This document shows positions 1-7,698 of a DNA stretch of 64,000 bases, piece by piece. The translations under genes were made by a program, and so were the position numbers. Under the pieces are notes generated by a model. It saw only the letters and a list, made by a program, of their open reading frames with translations, searched no databases and was not told the DNA's origin. Source of the DNA: Flavobacteriaceae bacterium (GTDB taxonomy: Bacteria; Bacteroidota; Bacteroidia; Flavobacteriales; Flavobacteriaceae); NCBI GenBank assembly GCA_003443635.1, contig CP031964.1, positions 2,512,321 to 2,576,320 on the forward strand, written 5' to 3'. Positions within the stretch are counted from its first letter, which is position 1, and the number at the start of each line of letters is the position of its first letter.

Positions 1-1
1 T

Positions 2-2203
2 TTTAGATCTGGATACTATAGAGATCAAACTTTCATGATGGCTATAGGAGAGCTAACCGTTGAACAATTTTTTGCTGGTTTATATGCCCATACAGATATA
101 GAAGCTGATCCTATGAGTGCAGGTCGCCAAATGGGCGGGCATTTTGGCACACATAGTTTGGATAATGATTATAATTGGAAAGACCTAACCAAACAAAAAA
201 ACTCTAGTGCAGATGTATCTCCTACAGCTTCACAGATGCCACGTTTACTAGGTTTAGCGCAAGCTTCAAAAATATATAGAAACATAAAAGGGATTAATAC
301 CGATAAGTTTTCTGTAAAAGGAAATGAAGTTGCCTGGGGAACTATTGGTAACGCTAGTACTAGTGAAGGTATATTTTTTGAAACTATAAATGCAGCTGGA
401 GTTTTACAAGTACCAATGGTAATAAGTGTATGGGATGATGATTACGGTATCTCAGTACATGCTAAAGATCAAACTACCAAAGAAGATATTTCGGAGATTC
501 TTAAAGGATTTCAACGTAATGAAAATGATAAAGGTTATGAAATCTTTAGAGTAAATGGTTGGGATTATCCTGCTCTAATAGAAGCTTATCAAAATGCTTC
601 TAAAATTGCCAGAGAAGAACATGTACCTGTGTTAATGCACGTGTTACAATTAACACAACCACAAGGACATTCTACATCCGGATCTCATGAACGTTATAAA
701 AGCAAGGATAGATTAGATTGGGAATCAGAATTTGACTGTATTGTAAAAATGCGAGAATGGATGATTGCAAACAGTATTGCAACAAATGAAGAATTAAATA
801 TTATTGACAAAGATTTAAAGAAAGTCGTCAGAGATGGAAAAAAAGCAGCTTGGAGTGCCTTTATTTCACCAATAATAGATGAAAGAAATGAACTTGTATC
901 TTTAATGCAAAAAGTTGCAGAAACAAGTTCTAACAAAGTATTTATTACTAAAATAATAAATGATTTAAGCGAAATAAAAGAACCAATTCGCAAAGATATT
1001 TTATCTGCTGCTAGAAAAACATTACGTTACATAACGCTAGAAACTTCAACAGAAAAACAGCAATTACAAGATTGGATCAATTCATATTTTGAAAATATCC
1101 AGCCAAAATATAGTTCACATCTTTACAGTGAATCAAAATATAAAGCCGAAAACATTAAAGCAATTGCTCCTATTTATGACGATAATGCCGAAATGGTAGA
1201 TGGTAGAGTAATTATAAGAGATAATTTTGATGCTATTTTCAATAAATATCCAGAAACTTTAGTTTTTGGTGAAGATGCAGGAAATATAGGTGATGTTAAC
1301 CAAGGATTAGAAGGTTTACAAGAAAAATATGGTGAATTACGTGTTGCAGACACAGGTATTCGTGAAGCTACTATATTAGGTCAAGGTCTTGGTATGGCTA
1401 TGCGAGGTTTACGCCCTATTGCAGAAATACAATATCTAGATTATTTAATGTATGCGCTTCAAATTATAAGTGATGATTTAGCAACTTTACATTATAGATC
1501 TAAGGGAAAGCAAAAAGCACCGATGATTATCAGAACACGAGGCCATCGTCTAGAAGGTATTTGGCACTCTGGCTCTCAGTTAGGTGGGATTATTAATCTA
1601 GTTCGTGGAATTCACGTTTTAGTACCTAGAAATATGACTAAAGCTGCTGGGTTTTATAATACCCTTTTAGAAAGCGATCAACCAGCTCTATTAATAGAGT
1701 GTTTAAACGGTTATCGTTTAAAAGAAAAAATGCCAACCAATATAGGTGAATTTAAAACTCCAATTGGTGTTGTAGAAATTGTAAAAGAAGGAACAGATAT
1801 CACATTAGTTTCTTATGGTTCTACATTGCGCATGGTAGAACAAACTGCTAAAGATTTATTAGAAGTTGGTATAGATGCTGAAGTGATTGATATACAATCT
1901 TTACTCCCTTTTGATTTAAATCATGATATTGTTAAAAGTGTTACTAAAACAAATCGTTTAATGATTATTGATGAAGATGTTGCCGGTGGTGCTTCGGCTT
2001 ACATATTAAATGAAGTTTTAAACACACAAAACGCATATCAATATTTAGATAGTCAGCCACAAACATTAACTGCTAAAGAACATAGGCCAGCTTATGGTAC
2101 TGATGGTGATTATTTCTCTAAACCATCAAATGAAGATATTTTTGAGGCAGTATATAGTATAATGCACGAAGTAAACCCTAAAGAATATCCAAAGTTGAGA
2201 TAA
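2..2203 (+). CDS. Fused 2-oxoacid dehydrogenase E1 component (alpha-beta), 5'-truncated by the window edge
   Basis: This is the thiamine-diphosphate E1 enzyme of a branched-chain or pyruvate-type 2-oxoacid dehydrogenase complex, which decarboxylates the 2-oxoacid and acylates the lipoyl E2. The frame is open to the first bases and already reads RSGYYRDQTFMMAIG, so the true start lies upstream and ATG at 35 is internal. The alpha part runs to about 1100 and the beta (transketolase-like) part follows from about 1190, with GEDAGNIGDV, the RVADTGIREA block and a C-terminal transketolase domain (LMIIDEDVAGGAS). Alpha and beta are separate proteins in many bacteria and fused here, as is usual in flavobacteria. 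The metal-binding motif that is normally GDG-X26-NN reads GNA-X26-DD (347-439). A hairpin terminator follows the stop. The substrate cannot be decided from the sequence. Confidence 0.88.
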   Translation, partial: FRSGYYRDQTFMMAIGELTVEQFFAGLYAHTDIEADPMSAGRQMGGHFGTHSLDNDYNWKDLTKQKNSSADVSPTASQMPRLLGLAQASKIYRNIKGINTDKFSVKGNEVAWGTIGNASTSEGIFFETINAAGVLQVPMVISVWDDDYGISVHAKDQTTKEDISEILKGFQRNENDKGYEIFRVNGWDYPALIEAYQNASKIAREEHVPVLMHVLQLTQPQGHSTSGSHERYKSKDRLDWESEFDCIVKMREWMIANSIATNEELNIIDKDLKKVVRDGKKAAWSAFISPIIDERNELVSLMQKVAETSSNKVFITKIINDLSEIKEPIRKDILSAARKTLRYITLETSTEKQQLQDWINSYFENIQPKYSSHLYSESKYKAENIKAIAPIYDDNAEMVDGRVIIRDNFDAIFNKYPETLVFGEDAGNIGDVNQGLEGLQEKYGELRVADTGIREATILGQGLGMAMRGLRPIAEIQYLDYLMYALQIISDDLATLHYRSKGKQKAPMIIRTRGHRLEGIWHSGSQLGGIINLVRGIHVLVPRNMTKAAGFYNTLLESDQPALLIECLNGYRLKEKMPTNIGEFKTPIGVVEIVKEGTDITLVSYGSTLRMVEQTAKDLLEVGIDAEVIDIQSLLPFDLNHDIVKSVTKTNRLMIIDEDVAGGASAYILNEVLNTQNAYQYLDSQPQTLTAKEHRPAYGTDGDYFSKPSNEDIFEAVYSIMHEVNPKEYPKLR

Positions 2204-2223
2204 AAAGTTATATATCATAATTT

Positions 2224-2257
2224 AAAAGACCATTCTTAAAAGAGTGGTCTTTTTTTA
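2224..2257 (+). terminator. Rho-independent terminator after the E1 gene
   Basis: The arms AAAGACCATTCTT and AAGAGTGGTCTTT form a near-perfect stem followed by a run of T. It lies 20 bases after the E1 stop and separates that gene from the methyltransferase. Confidence 0.8.
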
Positions 2258-2285
2258 TATATTTAGATTTCTTTTAACTCAACAT

Positions 2286-3896
2286 ATGCTAACAAAACAA
2301 AGTAAAACAGAATTAAGAGCTACTATATTTAGACATCTAGATGGTATCGCTACAACTACTACAGCGTTTTCATTACATAAAAAAGGGGTTCTAAACTATT
2401 TATTAGAGCATAAAAAAGTTAATCTAACAGATTTAACCTCTTATTTTAATGCCAATGAAGGGTACTTTAATATTGCACTACGTGTTTTATGTTCTCAAGG
2501 GTGGCTAATTCAGCATCTAGATAATGTATCAGATACAGTTTCTTATGAAACAAATGATAAAAGTACTACAGCTTTTTCTTTAGTACATTTATATGAAGAT
2601 GCCGTTAATTTACTTTCTTACTCTGTAGCCTTTCCAAGTGAACGCATAGGTCCTGATGCTTTTATTGTATTAGAAAAAATATTTAAAAAATATGAAGAGA
2701 ATTTTGGGTTTACTGATAATCTTCAAAAAGATAGCATAGAATATCAAATATTAAAACATATTGAAGGAGTTATCGTTGGCCCTATTATTGTCTTATTAGG
2801 TGTTAATGGTTTTTTTCACAAGTATTTTATGGATGCTTCATTTAGTGCTCATGAATATCATAAAGATCCTGAAAGTTTTAAAAAAATTCTTGATTTCTTA
2901 GCCCTTTTAGGATGGTTTTCTAAAAAGAAAAATACATATCAATTTACTGATCAAGGATTGTTTTTTGCTAAACGGGCTAGCGCTTATGGTGTTACGGTTT
3001 CATATTTACCTACATTTTTAAGGTTAGATGATCTTATTTTTGGTGACCCATTAGTTTTAAAAACTCAATCGCCAGATGACATAGAGAAGCATGTTCATCG
3101 AGAGATGAATGTATGGGGAAGCGGTGGTGCACATTCAACCTATTTTAAGGTAATTGATGAAATTATTATTAAACTCTTTAATAAACCAATAAATGAGCAA
3201 CCTAAAGGGATTCTCGATATGGGATGTGGAAATGGTGCATTTATACAACACATATTTGATATTATAGAGCATCAAACTATAAGAGGAAAAATGCTAGAAG
3301 AATATCCATTATTATTAGTTGGAGCAGATTTTAACAAAGCAGCTTTAAAAGTAACTAGGGCAAATTTAATAAAAGCTGATATTTGGGCAAAAGTAATTTG
3401 GGGAGATATAGGTAGGCCAGATTTGTTAGCTAAAGATTTAGAAGATGATTATGGTATTCAATTAAAAGATTTACTTAATGTACGTACATTTTTAGATCAT
3501 AATCGCATTTGGGAGACTCCAAAATCAGAAACTAATAGAACAAGCCTTTCGAGTGGAGCATATACATATAAAGGAAAACGCATCAGTAATAATTTAGTAG
3601 AAGATTCTTTATTAGAGCATTTAAAAAAGTGGAAACCTTATGTAGAACAGTTTGGTTTATTAATTATAGAGCTTCATACTATCAATCCCAAATTAGTAGC
3701 ACAACATCTTGGAGAAACAGCTACGACTGCTTATGATGCGACACATGGTTATTCAGATCAGTTTATTTTAGAAGTAGATGTTTTTAACAAAATAGCAACG
3801 GAAGCAGGTTTGAGTCCAAATCCTAAATATTTTTCTAGATTCCCTGATACAGAATTAGCTACTGTTAGTGTGAATTTATTGAAAGGTGAATATTAG
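2286..3896 (+). CDS. Class I SAM-dependent methyltransferase, AprA/CurA polyketide-type
   Basis: Predicted 536-residue stand-alone methyltransferase. The Rossmann SAM-binding motif reads ILDMGCGNGAF (about residue 308) and is followed by an acidic strand end (LLVGADFNKAAL). The N-terminal 250 residues are helical, with a winged-helix-like repeat of FSLHKKGVLNYLL type, as in AprA/CurA-related methyltransferases of polyketide assembly lines. The C-terminal region has LLIIELHTINP and the FLDHNR segment that I associate with that family from memory, so the sub-family call is tentative. ATG at 2286 is preferred because the only upstream start (GTG at 2244) lies inside the preceding terminator. No polyketide synthase module lies nearby. 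The substrate is unknown. Confidence 0.7.
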   Translation: MLTKQSKTELRATIFRHLDGIATTTTAFSLHKKGVLNYLLEHKKVNLTDLTSYFNANEGYFNIALRVLCSQGWLIQHLDNVSDTVSYETNDKSTTAFSLVHLYEDAVNLLSYSVAFPSERIGPDAFIVLEKIFKKYEENFGFTDNLQKDSIEYQILKHIEGVIVGPIIVLLGVNGFFHKYFMDASFSAHEYHKDPESFKKILDFLALLGWFSKKKNTYQFTDQGLFFAKRASAYGVTVSYLPTFLRLDDLIFGDPLVLKTQSPDDIEKHVHREMNVWGSGGAHSTYFKVIDEIIIKLFNKPINEQPKGILDMGCGNGAFIQHIFDIIEHQTIRGKMLEEYPLLLVGADFNKAALKVTRANLIKADIWAKVIWGDIGRPDLLAKDLEDDYGIQLKDLLNVRTFLDHNRIWETPKSETNRTSLSSGAYTYKGKRISNNLVEDSLLEHLKKWKPYVEQFGLLIIELHTINPKLVAQHLGETATTAYDATHGYSDQFILEVDVFNKIATEAGLSPNPKYFSRFPDTELATVSVNLLKGEY

Positions 3897-3989
3897 TTTT
3901 GGTAAATTTACATTTTAAATTTCTAGGTCTCTTCTACCCGTTTCTAAAAAGTTTTTCTTAAACTTGTTAACTAACTATAAATAAAACAG

Positions 3990-4364
3990 ATGAAAAACAA
4001 CAAAACAGATTTAGCGTTGGCTATTTTACGTATTGGAGCTTCTGCCCTACTTTTAACACATGGTATTCCAAAAATTAGTGGGCTCTCTGCAGATCCCATT
4101 CAATTTGCAGACCCTATAGGACTTGGAGCTACTATCACTTTAATTTTAGCTATTATAGGCGAAGTTGTAGGTCCAGCATTGATTATTATTGGATATAAAA
4201 CAAAATTAGCAACTATTCCTGTGATCTTAACAATGGCAGTAGCTGCATTTGTTTATCACGCATCTGACCCAATAGGAACAAAAGAAAAGGCATTACTATA
4301 TCTAATAATCTTTATTACGATATTCTTTGCAGGCCCAGGTAAATATTCAATCGATAAAAAATAA
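3990..4364 (+). CDS. DoxX family membrane protein
   Basis: A 124-residue protein with four hydrophobic segments (about residues 6-24, 44-66, 72-90, 100-118). The first contains LRIGASALLLTHGIPKI, the usual DoxX opening (small residues then a conserved HG), and the C-terminal segment ends FFAGPGKYSID, also typical. It is an inner-membrane protein. DoxX proteins are linked to quinone or redox functions in some species but no specific role can be assigned here. It has its own terminator immediately downstream and so is probably monocistronic. Length matches the family. Confidence 0.85.
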   Translation: MKNNKTDLALAILRIGASALLLTHGIPKISGLSADPIQFADPIGLGATITLILAIIGEVVGPALIIIGYKTKLATIPVILTMAVAAFVYHASDPIGTKEKALLYLIIFITIFFAGPGKYSIDKK

Positions 4365-4383
4365 AACAATATAAACTAATACT

Positions 4384-4420
4384 AAAATGCTTCAAGAATG
4401 ATTTTGAAGCATTTTCTTTT
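4384..4420 (+). terminator. Rho-independent terminator after the DoxX gene
   Basis: Perfect 12-bp stem AAAATGCTTCAA / TTGAAGCATTTT with an 8-base loop and a T-rich tail (CTTTT), 20 bases past the DoxX stop. Confidence 0.8.
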
Positions 4421-4462
4421 ATTATATATTTACTATCAATCTTTTTCAGGACTAAGTAAGCT

Positions 4463-5368
4463 ATGTGTAAATCTTTATTTTTTTCTTTTTTAATTACTGC
4501 ATTATTTAATAGTTGTAATTCTTCTTCCGCAGAAAAGCTAACTGATCTAAATACTCAAGTTTGGATTCATGGATCAGAAAATTGTGATACAAATACAGAT
4601 CCAAGCATACAAGTTGTGCAATACAATGCAAATACCTGGATATTACGACAGAACAAATGCTTAAATTATGAAGCTCCATTTATGTTTTTATTCATTGGAC
4701 AAGAAAAGACCTTATTAATAGATACCGGAGCAACTAAAGAAGCTGAAAGTTTTCCTTTATATAATACTGTGAATAAAATTATACAAAATTGGCAGAACCA
4801 TAATAATACGACAGTAGAGTTAATTGTAGCACATACACATGGTCATGGCGATCATTTTGCAGCAGATGAACAGTTTCAAAATAAACCTAATACAACCGTT
4901 ATAGGATTAAAACAAACCGATGTTTCAAGTTTTTTTAATATTAAAGATTGGCCAAACGAACAAGTTATTTTTAATTTAGGAAATCGTGAATTGAACATTA
5001 TACCTATTCCTGGGCATCAAAAAGCATCTATTGCAATTTATGATCCAGAAACTCAATTATTACTTACTGGAGATACTGTTTATCCAGGGCGTTTATACAT
5101 TGAAGATTGGCAGGTTTTTAAACAGAGTATTAAAACTTTAGTAGAATTTACTAAAATAAATAGCGTTTCGTATATTTTAGGTAATCATATTGAAATGACA
5201 ACAGCACCAGGTGTAGATTATCCTATTGGAACAAAATATCATCCCGAAGAACAAACATTACCTCTAAAAGTTTCTGATTTAGTAGAATTGCATACTACAC
5301 TTGAAACATTAGGAGATACACCTACCCGAAAGGCATTAAATAAGCTCATAATTTTTCCAGTAAATTAA
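4463..5368 (+). CDS. MBL-fold metallo-hydrolase lipoprotein
   Basis: Metallo-beta-lactamase-fold hydrolase of 301 residues. The N terminus is a lipoprotein signal (hydrophobic FFSFLITALF then lipobox NSC, Cys at residue 18), so it is exported and lipid-anchored. The metal-binding motif HTHGHGDH (about residues 125-132) fits HxHxDH, with further ligands in the IPGHQ and TGDT segments and a later GNHIE histidine. Substrate is not predictable: the fold covers lactamases, glyoxalases, lactonases and phosphodiesterases. It is convergent with argS, with only three bases between the two stop codons and no terminator hairpin visible between them. Confidence 0.85.
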   Translation: MCKSLFFSFLITALFNSCNSSSAEKLTDLNTQVWIHGSENCDTNTDPSIQVVQYNANTWILRQNKCLNYEAPFMFLFIGQEKTLLIDTGATKEAESFPLYNTVNKIIQNWQNHNNTTVELIVAHTHGHGDHFAADEQFQNKPNTTVIGLKQTDVSSFFNIKDWPNEQVIFNLGNRELNIIPIPGHQKASIAIYDPETQLLLTGDTVYPGRLYIEDWQVFKQSIKTLVEFTKINSVSYILGNHIEMTTAPGVDYPIGTKYHPEEQTLPLKVSDLVELHTTLETLGDTPTRKALNKLIIFPVN

Positions 5369-5371
5369 TAA

Positions 5372-7156
5372 TTACATACGATTAGGCACTTGTATTCCTA
5401 ATAAACTAAATGCGTTTTTAATAGTATTGGCAACACTATTAGAGAGTTGTACTCTAAATATTTTTTCGTTAGTGCTATCTGCTCCTAAAATCGATACATT
5501 TTGGTAAAATGAATTAAATTCTTTTACAAGATCATAAGTATAGTTCGCAATTAATGCTGGGCTATGATTTTGTGCTGCATTTTGGATGACTTCTGGAAAT
5601 AACTGTAATTGTTTGATGAGTTCCTTCTCTTTTGGATGCAACATTATTTCCACTTGGTTCAATGTAACATTAGTACCTATATCTGATTTACGCATAATAG
5701 ATTGAATCCTCGCATAAGCCATTTGAATATATGGCGCTGCATTCCCCTGAAAATCTATAGATTCTTTTGGATCAAATAAAATTCGTTTTTTAGGATCTAC
5801 TTTTAAAATATAATATTTTAAAGCTCCTAATCCAATAGTTTTATATAATTCTAGTTTTTCAGTTTCAGAATACCCTTCTAGCTTTCCTAATTCTTGAGAT
5901 ATTTCCTCCGCTGTTGATGCCATTTCAACAATTAAATCGTCGGCATCCACAACAGTTCCTTCTCTACTTTTCATTTTTCCGCTAGGTAAATCAACCATTC
6001 CATAGCTTAAATGAAATAAGTTTTTGGCCCAATCAAAACCAAGTTTTTTTAATATTAAGAATAAAACTTTAAAATGATAATCTTGCTCATTACCTACAGT
6101 GTAAACCATACCACCAATGTCTGGATGATCTTTTATACGTTGTATAGCTGTACCTATATCTTGAGTCATATATACAGCTGTACCATCAGCTCTTAATACA
6201 ATTTTTTCATCAAGACCATCATCTGTTAAATCACACCAAACCGAACCATCTTCTTTTGTGAAAAACACATTGGTTTTTAACCCTTCAGAAATAAACTCTT
6301 TCCCTAAGAGATAGGTATCACTCTCGTAATAATAATTATCAAAGTTTACACCTAAATTTTTATATGTTTGTTCAAAACCATCGTATACCCATCCATTCAT
6401 CGTTTTCCATAACGATACTGTTTCTTCATCTCCAGCTTCCCATTTTAAAAGCATTTGCTGAGCTTCAATTAATATTGGCGCTTCTTTTTTTGCTTGCTCT
6501 TCAGGTTTTCCTTGTGTAACTAAACTATTTATTTCTTTTTTATACTCTTGGTCAAACTTTACATAATAATTACCTACAAGCTTATCACCCTTCAACCCAG
6601 TACTTTCAGGAGTCTCTCCATTACCATATCGTTTCCACGCCAACATACTTTTGCAAATATGTATACCTCTATCGTTTATAATTTGGGTTTTATAAACTTT
6701 TTTACCAGATGCTTTAATAATTTCGGCAACACTATAACCTAATAAGTTATTTCGAATATGTCCTAAATGCAGAGGTTTATTTGTATTAGGTGACGAGTAT
6801 TCTACCATTACCGCTTTATCTCCTTCAATAGGGTTTATAAAGCCATATTTTGAATTGTTTTTAATAGAATTAAAGAAATCAAAGTAAAACGAATCTGCAA
6901 TAACAATATTTAAAAACCCTTTAACAACATTAAATGCTTTAACTAGTTCTACGTGTTCCACTAAATAGTTTCCAATAGCCTCCCCTAAACTTACAGGGTT
7001 TGTTTTAATCACTCTAAGCATTGGAAAAATCACTACAGTAATATCTCCTTCAAATTCTTTACGGGTTGCCTGAAACTCAACTGAATCTAGAGTTACATTA
7101 TGCAAAGACATTAAGGCTTGTTTAATATGAATAGATAAGGAATCTTGAATCGTCAT
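5372..7156 (-). CDS. argS: Arginine-tRNA ligase
   Basis: Class I arginyl-tRNA synthetase, 594 residues, the usual length. It carries the N-terminal additional domain (about residues 1-85), the HIGH-type signature HLGH in SSPNTNKPLHLGHIRNN (about residue 131), a KMSK-like loop reading KMKSREG (about residue 396), and the C-terminal DALR anticodon-binding domain ending in LLGIQVPNRM. It charges tRNA-Arg in the cytoplasm. A Bacteroidota -7 promoter element lies 21 bases upstream of the start codon, giving a very short leader. It is transcribed alone and faces the metallo-hydrolase gene tail to tail. Confidence 0.97.
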   Translation of the reverse strand: MTIQDSLSIHIKQALMSLHNVTLDSVEFQATRKEFEGDITVVIFPMLRVIKTNPVSLGEAIGNYLVEHVELVKAFNVVKGFLNIVIADSFYFDFFNSIKNNSKYGFINPIEGDKAVMVEYSSPNTNKPLHLGHIRNNLLGYSVAEIIKASGKKVYKTQIINDRGIHICKSMLAWKRYGNGETPESTGLKGDKLVGNYYVKFDQEYKKEINSLVTQGKPEEQAKKEAPILIEAQQMLLKWEAGDEETVSLWKTMNGWVYDGFEQTYKNLGVNFDNYYYESDTYLLGKEFISEGLKTNVFFTKEDGSVWCDLTDDGLDEKIVLRADGTAVYMTQDIGTAIQRIKDHPDIGGMVYTVGNEQDYHFKVLFLILKKLGFDWAKNLFHLSYGMVDLPSGKMKSREGTVVDADDLIVEMASTAEEISQELGKLEGYSETEKLELYKTIGLGALKYYILKVDPKKRILFDPKESIDFQGNAAPYIQMAYARIQSIMRKSDIGTNVTLNQVEIMLHPKEKELIKQLQLFPEVIQNAAQNHSPALIANYTYDLVKEFNSFYQNVSILGADSTNEKIFRVQLSNSVANTIKNAFSLLGIQVPNRM

Positions 7157-7176
7157 TAAATAGATAAATTAGGCTG

Positions 7177-7184
7177 CAAAGATA
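7177..7184 (-). promoter_or_regulatory. Candidate -7 promoter element of argS
   Basis: Read on the minus strand this is TATCTTTG, an exact match to the Bacteroidota TAnnTTTG element. No TTG is found at the usual 17-23 base distance upstream, so the -33 part is weak. The context GCTGCAAAGATA is the same as at the SRP RNA promoter near 53.39 kb. Confidence 0.5.
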
Positions 7185-7650
7185 GAATTTTTATTAAAGT
7201 ATATAATACAGAAATCATCTTCAGTTGTTATCTATTTTTATTACTATAAAAGTTGAGGTTTCACAATTATTCTCACATGATTACTTTGTCAGATTTTCTT
7301 TCAATATTAATTAAAAAATGCTATACAATTAATGTAGTTTTTTAATTCAAAAAATAATTAACTATTTGATAATCAATACATTAATTTAAACATGCATTTC
7401 ATCGATAAAAGTGTAGTTTTTCCATGTTTTTTACCATTGGTCGATAATGATTTTTATAAAAATAAATTATCTTCCATTTCATCTAATTTTTTAGCATTAA
7501 AACGCAGAAATTAGGCATTTAAAAGTCTTTTGTTAATTTTTGTCTTCTAAATGCTATTGACCAATTATAATAAATTTTATAGCACTTGCATTTTGTTATA
7601 AAAATATTATTCTGTTTTGTAGTGTATACTTAATTTTCCTCTCCCTCAAG
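7185..7650. other. Long AT-rich intergenic region between argS and the TPR histidine kinase
   Basis: No convincing gene. It is very AT-rich with scattered short repeats (for example TGTAGTTTTT near 7332 and 7412, and AATGCTAT near 7318 and 7550). A 40-codon frame from ATG 7392 to TAG 7514 is open, but it lacks a recognisable product and may be chance. I found no exact TTG-N19-TAnnTTTG promoter for the downstream gene. Confidence 0.4.
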
Positions 7651-7693
7651 GCAAGTTTAGGTAAGGATTTTTGTTGCACCTAAAACCACTTGC
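7651..7693 (+). promoter_or_regulatory. Leader hairpin ending just before the histidine kinase start
   Basis: GCAAG plus TTTAGGT pairs with ACCTAAA and CTTGC, interrupted by a four-base bulge and closed by a loop of about 15 bases. The 3' arm ends five bases before the ATG at 7699, so folding would occlude the translation start region. No T-run follows, so it is not a terminator. Regulatory function is an inference. Confidence 0.4.
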
Positions 7694-7698
7694 GGTAT

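Noticed and set aside
2244..2285. GTG start of the methyltransferase upstream of ATG 2286.
   Set aside because: It lies inside the terminator hairpin and would be unlikely to be translated as the start.
6548..6742. A plus-strand open frame inside argS.
   Set aside because: It is antisense to a well-defined catalytic region and has no coding features of its own. The same holds for the other frames antisense to or within identified genes.
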